From Sphingobacterium athyrii (GTDB lineage: Bacteria; Bacteroidota; Bacteroidia; Sphingobacteriales; Sphingobacteriaceae): DNA of 64,000 nt. The stretch is taken from NCBI RefSeq assembly GCF_003071065.1, contig NZ_QCXX01000003.1, positions 388,687 to 452,686 of the forward strand. The letters run 5' to 3'. The position numbers were made by a program, and so were the translations under genes. Positions 1-8,767 of this stretch are shown piece after piece. Every line of letters starts with the position of its first letter. The stretch's first letter is position 1. The notes beneath the pieces were generated by a model. It worked only from the letters and a program-made list of their open reading frames with translations. It was not told the origin of the DNA and ran no database searches.

Positions 1-1319
1 TAATCGTCATCTATCCGTATTGACTTCAAATTTTTCAACTGGGATATTTTTGGTGAAATATATTTTATGGGGTTGTTCCAAATTTCAAGCTTTTCTAAAT
101 TTTTAAGATCAGAAATATTATCAGGTATGCGTTCTATTTCGTTGTCAAATAGCAAAAGTTCTTTTAAATTTCCTAGAAATATTGTTTCTGTTGAAATGTT
201 TTTGATCTTGTTGGTATATAAATAGAGTATTTCAAGCTTCCTTAGTCTACCATCGATAAATGAAAGATCCGAAAGCTGGTTGTCATTTAATGATAGCCAA
301 GTTAGCTTTGGTATCGATTTAATTAGTTCTGGGAAAAGTGTCAGTTCATTCCCTGACAAGTCAAAATGTTCCAAACTATCCAATTGAGAAAGATCGCAGT
401 CGACTTGTTTAATTCCTGTCTTTGCAAATGAAACACTTTTAAGGTATTGTAATTGTGTGATTTTGCAAGGAAATTTATTGATCGGATTATCAGCCATAAT
501 CAAGTCTTCAAGGGATTTAATCCGGAAAATTTGTTCTGGAACCTCTTTGAACTTATTACCTGACAATATCACCTTATAAAGGTTAAATTTTTCAAGACCG
601 TTAGGAAGCGATGTCAAACTATTTGAGTTGAGCCATAGATACGGCCCCCTGCTGTCTGTTTGTATCGCAGAACTTATACTTTTGTAAGCGCTTGTCATTT
701 TCCTTGATGCTATTTCATTGCACAAAGAAGTCATAATATCCTTAACCGCTGATCCTTCGCTGCCTGTTTGAAAGAGCCAAGTTTCTATTCTACTATCACA
801 AACAATACAGTCTATTCCAAAGTTAGGATCCCAATTGATACTGGTGTTATCGAATTCAGGACTGTCGGCATAAGCATAACGGATAGTATTTGGAATATCT
901 TCCATTTTTGTCGAAGTGATCAGGACTCCATCATTAGGCATAACAATTGTCTTTTTCCAAAACTTTGTTTTAGGCAATTCGGGATAACCTGCTATTCCAA
1001 AAATAATCCCTGCCTGACCTTTAAAGTTTTTCGGAAAAATGATATAATTGTGTTCTTGCCATGTCATATAGGTAACAAAGACGGAAGATATATACAGGAT
1101 TGCAAAAATAGATTGCAATGCCCAAAAGGATTTCCTATCTCTCAAAAATCTTTTAATTCCATAATCAATTAGGTATAGCATCAATCCGACTCCAACAAAG
1201 ATCAATGCTAAAACAATGAGGTAACCATATGTGAAAACTACAATCAGCAATCCGAGTAGGATTGTCAATAAACCTAGTATTTTCAAAGGTGAACTTATGA
1301 GTCGTTTCATTATTGGCAT
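1..1319 (-). CDS. Leucine-rich-repeat membrane protein, 3' part outside window
   Basis: About 439 codons are visible, and the frame stays open to the left edge, so the C-terminus is missing. The start is placed at the ATG at 1319, four bases after the stop of the upstream gene; a second in-frame ATG lies at 1310. Residues about 10-60 form two hydrophobic segments separated by a short turn, so the N-terminus is probably anchored in the membrane. From about residue 230 onward there are typical LRR units (pattern LxxLPxxLxxLxxLxLxxN, for example a unit ending LIMADNPI near base 490). LRR domains bind protein partners; the partner is unknown. It probably forms an operon with the lipoprotein gene just upstream. 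I found it by translating the minus strand. Confidence 0.85.
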   Translation of the reverse strand, partial: MPIMKRLISSPLKILGLLTILLGLLIVVFTYGYLIVLALIFVGVGLMLYLIDYGIKRFLRDRKSFWALQSIFAILYISSVFVTYMTWQEHNYIIFPKNFKGQAGIIFGIAGYPELPKTKFWKKTIVMPNDGVLITSTKMEDIPNTIRYAYADSPEFDNTSINWDPNFGIDCIVCDSRIETWLFQTGSEGSAVKDIMTSLCNEIASRKMTSAYKSISSAIQTDSRGPYLWLNSNSLTSLPNGLEKFNLYKVILSGNKFKEVPEQIFRIKSLEDLIMADNPINKFPCKITQLQYLKSVSFAKTGIKQVDCDLSQLDSLEHFDLSGNELTLFPELIKSIPKLTWLSLNDNQLSDLSFIDGRLRKLEILYLYTNKIKNISTETIFLGNLKELLLFDNEIERIPDNISDLKNLEKLEIWNNPIKYISPKISQLKNLKSIRIDDD

Positions 1320-1323
1320 CTTT

Positions 1324-2103
1324 TTAATACTCCCCAACATTCCGCCACAGTACAATATCAAAGTCAGTCAACAGCTGACAGATCTTACCGTCACTGCCTC
1401 TTCCGATGTAAGTAGCATAAAAACCATCTCCATACCCCGTGGAGAAAAAGACGGCATTTTGGTTTTGAAAACTGTAATTTAAATAATCCTTGAATTTTTC
1501 GGAGAATATATTGTCCCAATTTTTATCAAGCAGCGTATTCAGACTATTTTTTGCTACTTGATCGACGAAAAGACCTATTCCTGCATCTACTCCATAGCCA
1601 TATATTTCTTTGGATTTGATGGGAATTGGAGCCTGTCCAGGTAATAACGCAAGCTCCCATCTACGGATAGGCTTATCTGAGAACTTTATTCGTGCAAATG
1701 CGATCCTTCTATCCTTATTAGCGTTGATATTTGCCATTGCCAATTCCACTGGAAACTCACCAACAGGAAACTTTTCATTAAAAGCTATCGCATCGCTTAG
1801 CATAACGGGGTCGGTAGCGATAATCTGGCCTGACGATACCTTTAGATTTCCTAAAGCTATCTTATCAAAAGTAATTTCCGTGCCGAATTGCGTTACTTTT
1901 GTTCCCTTCACGAAACTGCCTTCAAACAGCTTTGGGAATGTCAGCGATGTATCCTGAATGGTTATTTTCGGTATGCTATCTGCGAGATCAAATTCATTTG
2001 TTGGTCCAAGGATGTTCTCAGTATTACTTGTAACTTTGTTCTTCGAAGTACATGAAAATAGCATCACGGCCATCATACATATTGGTATTGTTCTATTGTA
2101 CAT
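1324..2103 (-). CDS. Predicted lipoprotein of unknown function
   Basis: This 259-residue protein begins with a short hydrophobic signal ending in a lipobox-like VMLFSC (Cys18), so it is probably lipid-anchored and exported. The rest is soluble, beta-rich in appearance, and carries no motif that I recognise. A segment near the middle (RIAFARIKFSDKPIRRWELALLPG) resembles repeated beta strands of Bacteroidota DUF4241-type proteins, but this is a weak impression. Its stop is 4 bases before the start of the LRR gene, so the two are probably translated from one message. The setting among immunity-like genes suggests a role in self-protection, which is inference only. Confidence 0.6.
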   Translation of the reverse strand: MYNRTIPICMMAVMLFSCTSKNKVTSNTENILGPTNEFDLADSIPKITIQDTSLTFPKLFEGSFVKGTKVTQFGTEITFDKIALGNLKVSSGQIIATDPVMLSDAIAFNEKFPVGEFPVELAMANINANKDRRIAFARIKFSDKPIRRWELALLPGQAPIPIKSKEIYGYGVDAGIGLFVDQVAKNSLNTLLDKNWDNIFSEKFKDYLNYSFQNQNAVFFSTGYGDGFYATYIGRGSDGKICQLLTDFDIVLWRNVGEY

Positions 2104-2127
2104 ATGGAATAATTCTTCTTCTTTAAT

Positions 2128-2676
2128 TCATGACTCTACAGGATGACCAATATCCTTAAAGAACTTTCTGAGCATTTCATATGTACTGCAATCAGCGACA
2201 ACCTGGCAAGAACTACCTATCGCCATTACTTCACAACTTAAACAGATATTCAAAGCAGATACAATTTCGCCCGAGCTTTTATAGAATACGATAGCATCCC
2301 TATAAATGGGGGCACACATCCAATTGGACACATCAGTTGTTTTTGTAAGCAAAATATTCTTTAGTAGACTGATTGCCTCATTACCATACTGAAAAGTATT
2401 GGTTCTTTGACTAGAAAAATGAAATCGACCTGTATCATCAATTAAGTACTGGGTTACACTTAATAGCGCGTCCAGTTCGTTCAATCGAATTTCTTCGGTG
2501 TCGGTCAGATTATTGCGTTTCTCTTTTCTTACTTTTAAATTATATAGTTCCGGTTTTAGCACTTGAATAGCAGCTTCATATTCATCTCCTCTTTGAAGAG
2601 AGTGGGTTTCAACGTAGTCAAATGCTAAGCTCTTAATATAATGAGAAGATGTGATTGAATTCGTGATACTTTTCAT
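2128..2676 (-). CDS. Conserved hypothetical protein, immunity-array type
   Basis: This 182-residue protein has no signal peptide or membrane span. Its C-terminal third has the pattern YRDAIVFYKSSGEIVSALNICLSC followed by a second conserved stretch ending in the C-terminal helix. I have the impression of a recurring Bacteroidota family in which a 'hypothetical' protein carries a similar AIVFY...I.ICxxC segment, often near toxin-immunity genes. The first half is helical and charged. It lies 24 bases upstream of the lipoprotein gene on the same strand. No biochemical function can be assigned. Confidence 0.6.
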   Translation of the reverse strand: MKSITNSITSSHYIKSLAFDYVETHSLQRGDEYEAAIQVLKPELYNLKVRKEKRNNLTDTEEIRLNELDALLSVTQYLIDDTGRFHFSSQRTNTFQYGNEAISLLKNILLTKTTDVSNWMCAPIYRDAIVFYKSSGEIVSALNICLSCEVMAIGSSCQVVADCSTYEMLRKFFKDIGHPVES

Positions 2677-2789
2677 TGTTAAAAGTGAGCGGTTATTTCT
2701 CTAAATATTAAAAATAAAAGTATAAAAATGGGCTATTAATTGCTAATAAAAATGTGATTTAGCGAGATCAATCAGAATTTTAGAAAATC

Positions 2790-3002
2790 CTAAAGGCCCT
2801 GTTTAAAATTCTCAAAGTCAAATGATGTTAGGTCTGCATTGTAGGTGCCACCGAAAGCGCCAGCCTGCACTGAGATTTTAGTCCTTAACCAATTCTTATC
2901 CCAGTTGCTAGTCGCATCAATAACTAATAATCCAATTACCGTAATTGAAATTGATTGCCCCCCTGAGTGCAACCCAATCGTAAAATCATCAAGCTCGTCC
3001 AT
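2790..3002 (-). pseudogene. Truncated WapI-like immunity protein, or short intact relative
   Basis: Only 70 residues are encoded. The pattern (a beta-rich start, SNWDKNWLRTKISVQAG in the middle, then a DLTSFDFENF segment) resembles the N-terminal half of WapI-type immunity proteins, which are usually about twice as long. The reading frame ends at TAG (2790) exactly where the family would continue, and the next 90 bases give no continuation in any frame. This is best explained as a 3'-truncated gene, though a short functional variant is possible. The family assignment is from memory of its motif and is moderate at best. Confidence 0.45.
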
Positions 3003-3032
3003 TTGCGAATGTTAAATTATTTTTTCCATACA

Positions 3033-3422
3033 TTACCTTGACTCAGGTGTATTCCATTGCGGGATACCGATAAACATTTTATTGATAAATTGTTCTGTAT
3101 ATCGCTGCATCCCAGTTTCTTCTTTATCAAAGTAAGCTGTTATTTTCGAACAAACTTTAGGGTTGTAGCAGAGTTTGATGCGCAGATTTTCAACCCATTC
3201 CGCCCGGATTATAATTGTAATTAATCTTTTTGTGTCTCGGGCCAATCCAATTACCGTAATATCTTCGGTCATCCCGGCAAACCAGTCGATTATATACACC
3301 TTGGTACCAGGGCTAAACTGTTTCGAGCCGATACGAGTTTGTAACTTCCTTTCACCATAGCTAATTTCCCGTTTTATGTTAGCTACTAATGTCCATAATG
3401 GTTCAGGTTTTAAATGATTCAT
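3033..3422 (-). CDS. Hypothetical protein in immunity-like array
   Basis: This 129-residue soluble protein has no recognised motif. It has a basic N-terminal region (IKREISYGERKLQTRIGSKQ), then a beta-rich stretch beginning PGTKVYIIDWFAGMTEDITVIGLAR and a helical C-terminus. The first part of that stretch resembles a small SH3-like or barrel fold (a strand, a turn and then DITVIGL), which is an impression and not evidence. It lies 12 bases downstream of the propeller-like gene and 30 bases upstream of the truncated WapI-like gene on the same strand, so it is probably co-transcribed. Confidence 0.55.
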   Translation of the reverse strand: MNHLKPEPLWTLVANIKREISYGERKLQTRIGSKQFSPGTKVYIIDWFAGMTEDITVIGLARDTKRLITIIIRAEWVENLRIKLCYNPKVCSKITAYFDKEETGMQRYTEQFINKMFIGIPQWNTPESR

Positions 3423-3434
3423 AGAGATTCAGTT

Positions 3435-4373
3435 CTATTTGAAATATGATGAAATGGGTGTCTGGAGGAATGTTTTAGTTTTCAATGATAATGATGTTAA
3501 GTCATCAATTATGATTTCATTGTTCTGAAAATCTGTGATTATTTTTTCTTGAATATTTGCATAATCAAAAGAATCGATAATTTCCCCAGTTGGGATATCG
3601 AAAATATATAAAGTCCCTCCTGCGTAGGCATTTTGGTCACTCGTTGGAGTAAACCCTTGAATACATCCCAAATTGCTTTCAGTCGTTATAATCTTGTAAC
3701 ACCAAATTCTATTATCTTTTTTCAATTTAGAAAAATTTATTGTCCAAATAGGTTCGGCTATGTTGTCGTACGTAAAACAATGTAATGAGTTTTTTTTGTC
3801 ACTTATCAATACGTGGGTTTGAGCATTATTAAATTTGATCCAACTCGTCCCACCTATATTTTCAAGTTTTATTTCATCAAAGAAATGCTTGCTAAAATTA
3901 TATCTCAGAATAGATTTCTTTCCTGTTGGAATATGAACTACATTGCTCTCAAGGTGTAAATCTGCATTGTAAAGACTTTTGTCAATCTTGTCTTTTTTGA
4001 AAACAATCTCACCATTTTTAATATTGACACAACATAATCCACTATAATATTCAAGTAGAAAATAGTTGGACGAATTATCAATTAGACTTCTATAACCCAA
4101 AAATTTGTCGGTAGAAAAAAGTTGTTGTTTAGTTTCAATGTCAATGGCTGTAATCGTAGTTTTATTTGTATTTCGTATTATCTGCCAATTTTTTGATTTC
4201 AAAAGGATAATATTACCATTAGGGGCAAAATCTAGAAGATAGAAGTCTTCGAAACCAAGATTACTTAAAGCATTTAGGTTAGAATCTGTCAAGATTAAAC
4301 CTTTGCTATTATCTTCTATAATAGCCTTATTAATCTGTCCTCTAATGACAACTCTCTTATTCTCAATTCTCAT
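3435..4373 (-). CDS. Beta-propeller-like hypothetical protein
   Basis: This 312-residue cytoplasmic protein consists of repeated short beta-strand blocks (for example YLLDFAPNGNIILLKSKNWQIIR, then TAIDIETKQQLFSTDKFLGYRS, then CCVNIKNGEIVFKKDK). The spacing is typical of WD40/PQQ-like propeller blades without a strict WD signature. Blades of the form 'xxFDIPTGEIIDSFDY' recur near the C-terminus. Similar propeller proteins occur in Bacteroidota immunity loci, but no specific target is visible. It is AT-rich, on the same strand as its neighbours, and has no signal peptide. Confidence 0.6.
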   Translation of the reverse strand: MRIENKRVVIRGQINKAIIEDNSKGLILTDSNLNALSNLGFEDFYLLDFAPNGNIILLKSKNWQIIRNTNKTTITAIDIETKQQLFSTDKFLGYRSLIDNSSNYFLLEYYSGLCCVNIKNGEIVFKKDKIDKSLYNADLHLESNVVHIPTGKKSILRYNFSKHFFDEIKLENIGGTSWIKFNNAQTHVLISDKKNSLHCFTYDNIAEPIWTINFSKLKKDNRIWCYKIITTESNLGCIQGFTPTSDQNAYAGGTLYIFDIPTGEIIDSFDYANIQEKIITDFQNNEIIIDDLTSLSLKTKTFLQTPISSYFK

Positions 4374-4383
4374 GTGTTTTTTA

Positions 4384-4515
4384 TTAGGTCAATAGTATTT
4401 GAATACATCCCCAGATCAAAGTAAAGCGTTCCGTTTTGTCCACAGCTTTAGCCCCAACATAACTTTCTATATCGTTTTTTTTGACCTGCAGCCACTTATA
4501 AGGGGCCTCGTTCAT
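4384..4515 (-). pseudogene. 43-codon open frame, possible gene remnant
   Basis: A short frame from ATG at 4515 to TAA at 4384 encodes NEAPYKWLQVKKNDIESYVG and a short hydrophobic end. It has a protein-like composition and is in phase with the stop codon of the 225-residue gene upstream, so it could be a remnant of a longer fusion or of a separate immunity gene. It is too short to assign, and may be chance. Confidence 0.25.
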
Positions 4516-4548
4516 AAATAGATCCGAATTTTCATCAGTGGTATGATT

Positions 4549-5226
4549 TTACCATTTAACCGTTTCGTAATCAAAATCATTGTCACTTAATTCCAGATCT
4601 GAAATTTCGCAGTTAAGTCTTTTAGCTTCCGCGGTCAGGAAAGCCTCATAATCCCTATATTCGTCAGTATAATAAACAGCTCTTTTCAATAGATCAGGTA
4701 ATTTTCGAAACGCTTTTTTTCCTCCTCCTAATTGGAAGAAATCAAGATTTATGCTCCTCATATACTGATAAATGTATTTATTGCCGCCATAAATTGCATC
4801 CTCGATAAAACCTGTGAGATGTGCAGCACCAACTACATCATAAGAGTACATGGCCTTTTCAAGCCAAAACTCTATGAGTAAGATCTGTGCTACGTCAAAT
4901 TTATTAGTTTCTGCATAGTGCATATTAAATTTTAGAGCGGTTAGAGAAAATAGGAAATGAACCCAAGAAATCTGAACACCCAAGTACGCACCTTCTTCAT
5001 AGGTTAAATGATTTCTGTCTGTTTTCAGACGGCTTCCTTCTTTTGCTTTACGGATTTCATAGGAAAAACCGCTGAGCAAAGTATCTCTATTTTCAAATCC
5101 TTTCTGATTTATTTTGTCCTCGTTGTTCCAGAATTTGGCGACGACCTCATAAAAATTGTTGAGATCATCATAAGATCCCCATATCTCTAAGCCTAACCCA
5201 TGTTTTGTTGGTACGATATATAACAT
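4549..5226 (-). CDS. Hypothetical protein, possibly DUF6904-like
   Basis: This 225-residue soluble protein begins with MLYIVPTKHGLGLEIWGSYDDLNNFYEVVAKFW. That is a 'TKHGLGLxIxGxYxDLxxLYxxI' type of opening which I associate, with low certainty, with the DUF6904 family found in Bacteroidota immunity loci. A helical middle (residues about 80-170) and an acidic tail follow. It is the first gene of the minus-strand array, so its upstream region (5227-5600) should hold the array promoter. No toxin gene is visible upstream of it. Confidence 0.55.
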   Translation of the reverse strand: MLYIVPTKHGLGLEIWGSYDDLNNFYEVVAKFWNNEDKINQKGFENRDTLLSGFSYEIRKAKEGSRLKTDRNHLTYEEGAYLGVQISWVHFLFSLTALKFNMHYAETNKFDVAQILLIEFWLEKAMYSYDVVGAAHLTGFIEDAIYGGNKYIYQYMRSINLDFFQLGGGKKAFRKLPDLLKRAVYYTDEYRDYEAFLTAEAKRLNCEISDLELSDNDFDYETVKW

Positions 5227-5601
5227 TGATGTGTTTTATAAAATAATGTGAGTGTTGTCGCATGCGCAATTTACGGTGGATATTTAATATGATCGATCCG
5301 TAAATGTTAGCACATACCATAAAATTAACACTTAATTTTTATCAGAGATTATGGGAAACCAGAATTGTTTAAAAATAATATGAAACTCATTGTAGATAGA
5401 AATTATCATTATGTTTTGGTGAGTGGCATAATTGTTATATCAGCTACGGTTTCCCGTAACCAACCATTCTTTCAAAGCCATATCTTAGCCATACAATTTG
5501 TAATAATCTTGAAAGTTAATATCTGTAAACATATTAATTCAAAATATATAATGTATATTAGGCTTAGGTATTAACCATGCCCGATTGAAAAGTACAATGC
5601 C
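5227..5601. promoter_or_regulatory. Divergent intergenic region with an inverted repeat
   Basis: This 375-bp, very AT-rich spacer separates the minus-strand array from the plus-strand YbjQ gene, so both promoters should lie here. The only clear structure is an inverted repeat, TTTACGG (5270-5276) and CCGTAAA (5298-5304), which spans 35 bp and could be an operator or a weak hairpin. A 69-codon frame inside the spacer has no protein-like character and is not called as a gene. Confidence 0.35.
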
Positions 5602-6663
5602 ATGATAGTAACCACGACCAATTCCATCGAAGGGAGGGAGATTTCACGATATTATGATCCGATAGCTGCCCATGTTGTCATCGGCACCAATATCTTTAGC
5701 GATATAGGGGCGAGCTATGTAGATTTCTTTGGAGGACGCTCTACCAGCTATGAGAAGAAGATGCAGGAGATGTACAAGCGTGTTACCGAAACACTCAAGC
5801 AACGTGCTCAGGCAATTCGTGCTGATGCTATTATTGGGCTTAGTGTAGATATCGACGAAATCTCAGGAAAGGGGAGCCAGATGTTTATGATCACCGCCGT
5901 GGGCACACCAGTACATCTTAAAGAAGTTGCTCGCGTTCCGATGGAGAAGCAGGATGATCTATTGGACGGTGAATTGATTCAACAGAAGGTCCGAGCAGAT
6001 ATCATCTTAGAAAATTATAAAACAGTAGAGTCTATTAATAGAGAAACAGCTGAATTCATCGCTACATCGGGGCTAAGAGAATTTGAACCACTTATCTTCA
6101 GAGCAATGAATGAGGATTATGATTCTGGCATAGATCAATCTCCAAAAGATAAACAAGAAATACTATTTCGCTATTTTGATTACTTACCAGATGAGGAAGC
6201 CATTGCTATTCTTTATAATGCATTATCAGAAGGCAATTTGACAACCTTACAAGTAAAACGTATCAATGCGATTATCACTTCATCCAATTTTATAGATTAC
6301 ACAAAAGCCGTTAACCTTTTAAATAGTAATATATATGCTAGACGTATTGCGCTGAAAATATTCTCTTTGGACAAAGATTGGTATTCAAAAGAAGATATAG
6401 CTATACTGAAAAGTTTAGAAGGAGATGCTTTAGCAAAGTTCTTTCCTGAAATTGTGCAAGTTGAGGAATCGAAGGGAATGTTTTCGAGTGGAAAAGAAGT
6501 GTGGCGATGTGGATGTGGTCATACAAATAAGCTCGACAACTCAAACTGTGGCTCATGCACACGAGATAAAAGAGGTTTTAAGGAGAAAAGTTTGAAACCG
6601 GAAGAAGTGCAAGGGATGGTAAATAGGAGAATACAAGTCATTGAAAGATTAGGTACTATTTGA
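5602..6663 (+). CDS. YbjQ-family protein with C-terminal zinc ribbon
   Basis: This 353-residue protein has an N-terminal YbjQ (UPF0145/DUF74) domain at residues about 1-110, recognised by MIVTTTNSIEGREISRYY, the VVIGTNIFSDIGAS block and RADAIIGLSVD. YbjQ domains form ring-like pentamers and have been suggested to bind metals. The middle (110-290) is helical and unassigned. Near the C-terminus, WRCGCGHTNKLDNSNCGSC is a four-cysteine zinc ribbon of the RanBP2-like kind. The gene stops 96 bases before the first TIR gene on the same strand, so read-through into the defence operon is possible, but a separate promoter could fit in the gap. The cellular role is unknown. Confidence 0.75.
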   Translation: MIVTTTNSIEGREISRYYDPIAAHVVIGTNIFSDIGASYVDFFGGRSTSYEKKMQEMYKRVTETLKQRAQAIRADAIIGLSVDIDEISGKGSQMFMITAVGTPVHLKEVARVPMEKQDDLLDGELIQQKVRADIILENYKTVESINRETAEFIATSGLREFEPLIFRAMNEDYDSGIDQSPKDKQEILFRYFDYLPDEEAIAILYNALSEGNLTTLQVKRINAIITSSNFIDYTKAVNLLNSNIYARRIALKIFSLDKDWYSKEDIAILKSLEGDALAKFFPEIVQVEESKGMFSSGKEVWRCGCGHTNKLDNSNCGSCTRDKRGFKEKSLKPEEVQGMVNRRIQVIERLGTI

Positions 6664-6759
6664 ATAGTCTATTTACTGAATTACGAAAACCGAAGCGATT
6701 TTCAACTATCTGTTACGAATCAAACATAATAACAACAACGGTATTACAAAAAACATAAT

Positions 6760-7302
6760 ATGGCAATTTTTACAAAAGAACAGTTCCAGACTATTGCTTA
6801 CAATAAGGCAAAAATCAAAGGACATACCACCTTAAATGAGAATAGAACTTTTTCTCAATCTTCAGCGAAAACTAGTGTGTTTTTATCGCATTCTCACCAT
6901 GATAAGAAATTAATAGCCGAAGCAAAGACTTTTTTCGAAAACTTAGGTATTTCTATTTATGTTGATTGGGCTGATGAAACAATGCCACAACGCACTAGTG
7001 GCGTAACAGCACAGAATATTAAAGGTCAAATTAGAAAAAATGACAAGTTTATTTTACTTGCTACAAATGATGCTATTACTTCCAAATGGTGTAATTGGGA
7101 GGTTGGAATTGGCGATACATATAAATTAGCAAACGATAAGATTTGCATTTTACCGTTAGCAGATAATAGGCTCACTTGGCAAGGTAACGAGTATCTTCAG
7201 ATTTATCCTCGAATTGAAGAGAGTGAATATACAAGAGATTATTTTAAAATAATCTATCCTAATAAATCTGAGATTTCATTGTATGATTGGTTAAAACAGT
7301 AA
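6760..7302 (+). CDS. thsB: TIR-domain protein, Thoeris ThsB-like (first copy)
   Basis: This is a 180-residue protein. A short leader (1-37) is followed by a TIR domain that starts at TSVFLSHSHHDK (38-49). The TIR catalytic glutamate lies in the WCNWE motif (Glu114), so the domain should be able to split NAD+. In Thoeris, ThsB-type TIR proteins sense phage infection and make a cyclic ADP-ribose isomer that activates ThsA. Here the stop codon is 2 bases before the ThsA start, strongly suggesting co-translation. It is a close paralogue of the 9641 gene, with the glutamate at the same residue number and a shared GNEYLQIYP segment. It differs from the classical ThsB type found at 11977, so calling it ThsB rests mainly on context. 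Confidence 0.85.
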   Translation: MAIFTKEQFQTIAYNKAKIKGHTTLNENRTFSQSSAKTSVFLSHSHHDKKLIAEAKTFFENLGISIYVDWADETMPQRTSGVTAQNIKGQIRKNDKFILLATNDAITSKWCNWEVGIGDTYKLANDKICILPLADNRLTWQGNEYLQIYPRIEESEYTRDYFKIIYPNKSEISLYDWLKQ

Positions 7303-7304
7303 AT

Positions 7305-8765
7305 ATGGAACTTACACTACAACAAAAGAAATTTATAAAAGATTTTGCAATAGAAATAAATAGTGGTGATGCTGCAATTTTTGCTGGAGCTGGTTTTTCT
7401 GTAGCGTTAGGTTTTGTCAATTGGAAAGAATTATTGAGAGATTTAGCTTTAGAATTGAAGTTGGACATAGACAAAGAGCACGATTTGATTTCTGTTGCAC
7501 AATATCATTTCAACAAGTTTAAAAGAGGTAAAATAAATAACAAAATTATTAATGAATTTAGTACACTCACAAGTGGGGGCGAAAACCATAAAATTCTATC
7601 TCGTATTGGTATCGATACATTTTGGACAACAAATTACGATCAACTGATAGAAAAATCCCTGGAAGCAAATGGTAAAACAGTTGAAATAAAAATTAGAAAT
7701 GTAGATTTCTCAAGAAACATCAAAAAAAAGGATGCTATTGTCTACAAAATGCATGGGGATAAAAACTCACCAGACGAAGCCGTCTTAACAAAGGATGATT
7801 ACGAAACATATAATGACAAAAAAGAATTATTTTCTACTGCTTTAAGGGGTGATTTATTATCAAAAACATTTCTATTTGTAGGATTTAGTTTTGATGATCC
7901 AAATTTGGAGTATATTTTAGGGAGAATAAAAATTTTATTGAAAGAGAATACTCCTACTCACTATTGCTTCTTCAAAGAAGTTCAAGAAACCGATTTTAAC
8001 GAAGATTCTAAAACACCAGAACAAAATAAGGAAGATTACTTGTATGCAAAAATTAAGCAGGAGTTAAAGATTGATGATTTAATTAGGTATGGTATTCATG
8101 CAATAATGGTTAAAGAATATTCTGAAATAACAGAAATTTTATACGAGATAGAGAAAAGACTAAAAAGAAAAAACATTTTTATATCCGGCGCGGCACACCA
8201 TTATCTACCTTACACAGTTGACCAAGCGATTGATCTTATTCATACTTTGAGTTACAAGTTAGCTGAAAACGATTACAAAATCATTTCGGGCTTTGGGCTG
8301 GGAATTGGAAGTATAGTAATAAATGGTGCATTAGATTTTAAATTAAATTCAAACTATAGAAATTTGGATGATTTATTGATTTTACGTCCCTTTCCTCAAA
8401 CACAATCTGATGATACTAATATTTCTAAAATCCGGACTGATTATAGAAAAGAAATGATTTCCAAAGCTGGTATAGCGATTTTCATTTTCGGTAATAAAAA
8501 GTCAGGTGATAATGTCATAAATTCAGATGGAATGGAAGAGGAGTTTAAAATTAGTCAACAATATAATGTGATACCTATTCCAATAGGAGCAACAGGTTAT
8601 GTATCTAAATCTCTTTGGGAAAAAACAACAAGTGATTTAAAGTTATATTACCCTGATAACGCGGCATTGCATAATGCTATAAAAGCGCTAGGAGAAGAGC
8701 AACTTACCAAAGAGGAAATGATCAAAAATACAATTGAAGCAATTAATATTTTGCAAGAACTATAA
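7305..8765 (+). CDS. thsA: ThsA: SIR2-SLOG NADase effector of Thoeris defence
   Basis: This is a 486-residue protein. Residues about 15-285 are a SIR2 domain with GAGFS (28-32), TTNYDQL (Asn110), KMHGD (His150) and GFSFDDP (193-199). From about 288 there is a SLOG (STALD-type) domain with the FISGAAHHYLP opening and the glycine-rich ISGFGLGIGS loop (327-336). Known ThsA proteins deplete NAD+ after the SLOG domain binds the cyclic ADP-ribose signal; their catalytic Asn and His lie at nearly the same positions as here. The start chosen is the ATG at 7305; a TTG at 7287 would overlap the preceding gene. No active-site residue appears lost. It sits between two TIR genes, with 2-base gaps on both sides. 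Confidence 0.93.
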   Translation: MELTLQQKKFIKDFAIEINSGDAAIFAGAGFSVALGFVNWKELLRDLALELKLDIDKEHDLISVAQYHFNKFKRGKINNKIINEFSTLTSGGENHKILSRIGIDTFWTTNYDQLIEKSLEANGKTVEIKIRNVDFSRNIKKKDAIVYKMHGDKNSPDEAVLTKDDYETYNDKKELFSTALRGDLLSKTFLFVGFSFDDPNLEYILGRIKILLKENTPTHYCFFKEVQETDFNEDSKTPEQNKEDYLYAKIKQELKIDDLIRYGIHAIMVKEYSEITEILYEIEKRLKRKNIFISGAAHHYLPYTVDQAIDLIHTLSYKLAENDYKIISGFGLGIGSIVINGALDFKLNSNYRNLDDLLILRPFPQTQSDDTNISKIRTDYRKEMISKAGIAIFIFGNKKSGDNVINSDGMEEEFKISQQYNVIPIPIGATGYVSKSLWEKTTSDLKLYYPDNAALHNAIKALGEEQLTKEEMIKNTIEAINILQEL

Positions 8766-8767
8766 TT

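Noticed and set aside
768..1172. 134-codon plus-strand gene
   Set aside because: Antisense to the LRR protein, which has clear repeats in its frame.
5365..5574. 69-codon plus-strand gene
   Set aside because: AT-rich chance frame without protein-like pattern, inside a divergent promoter region.
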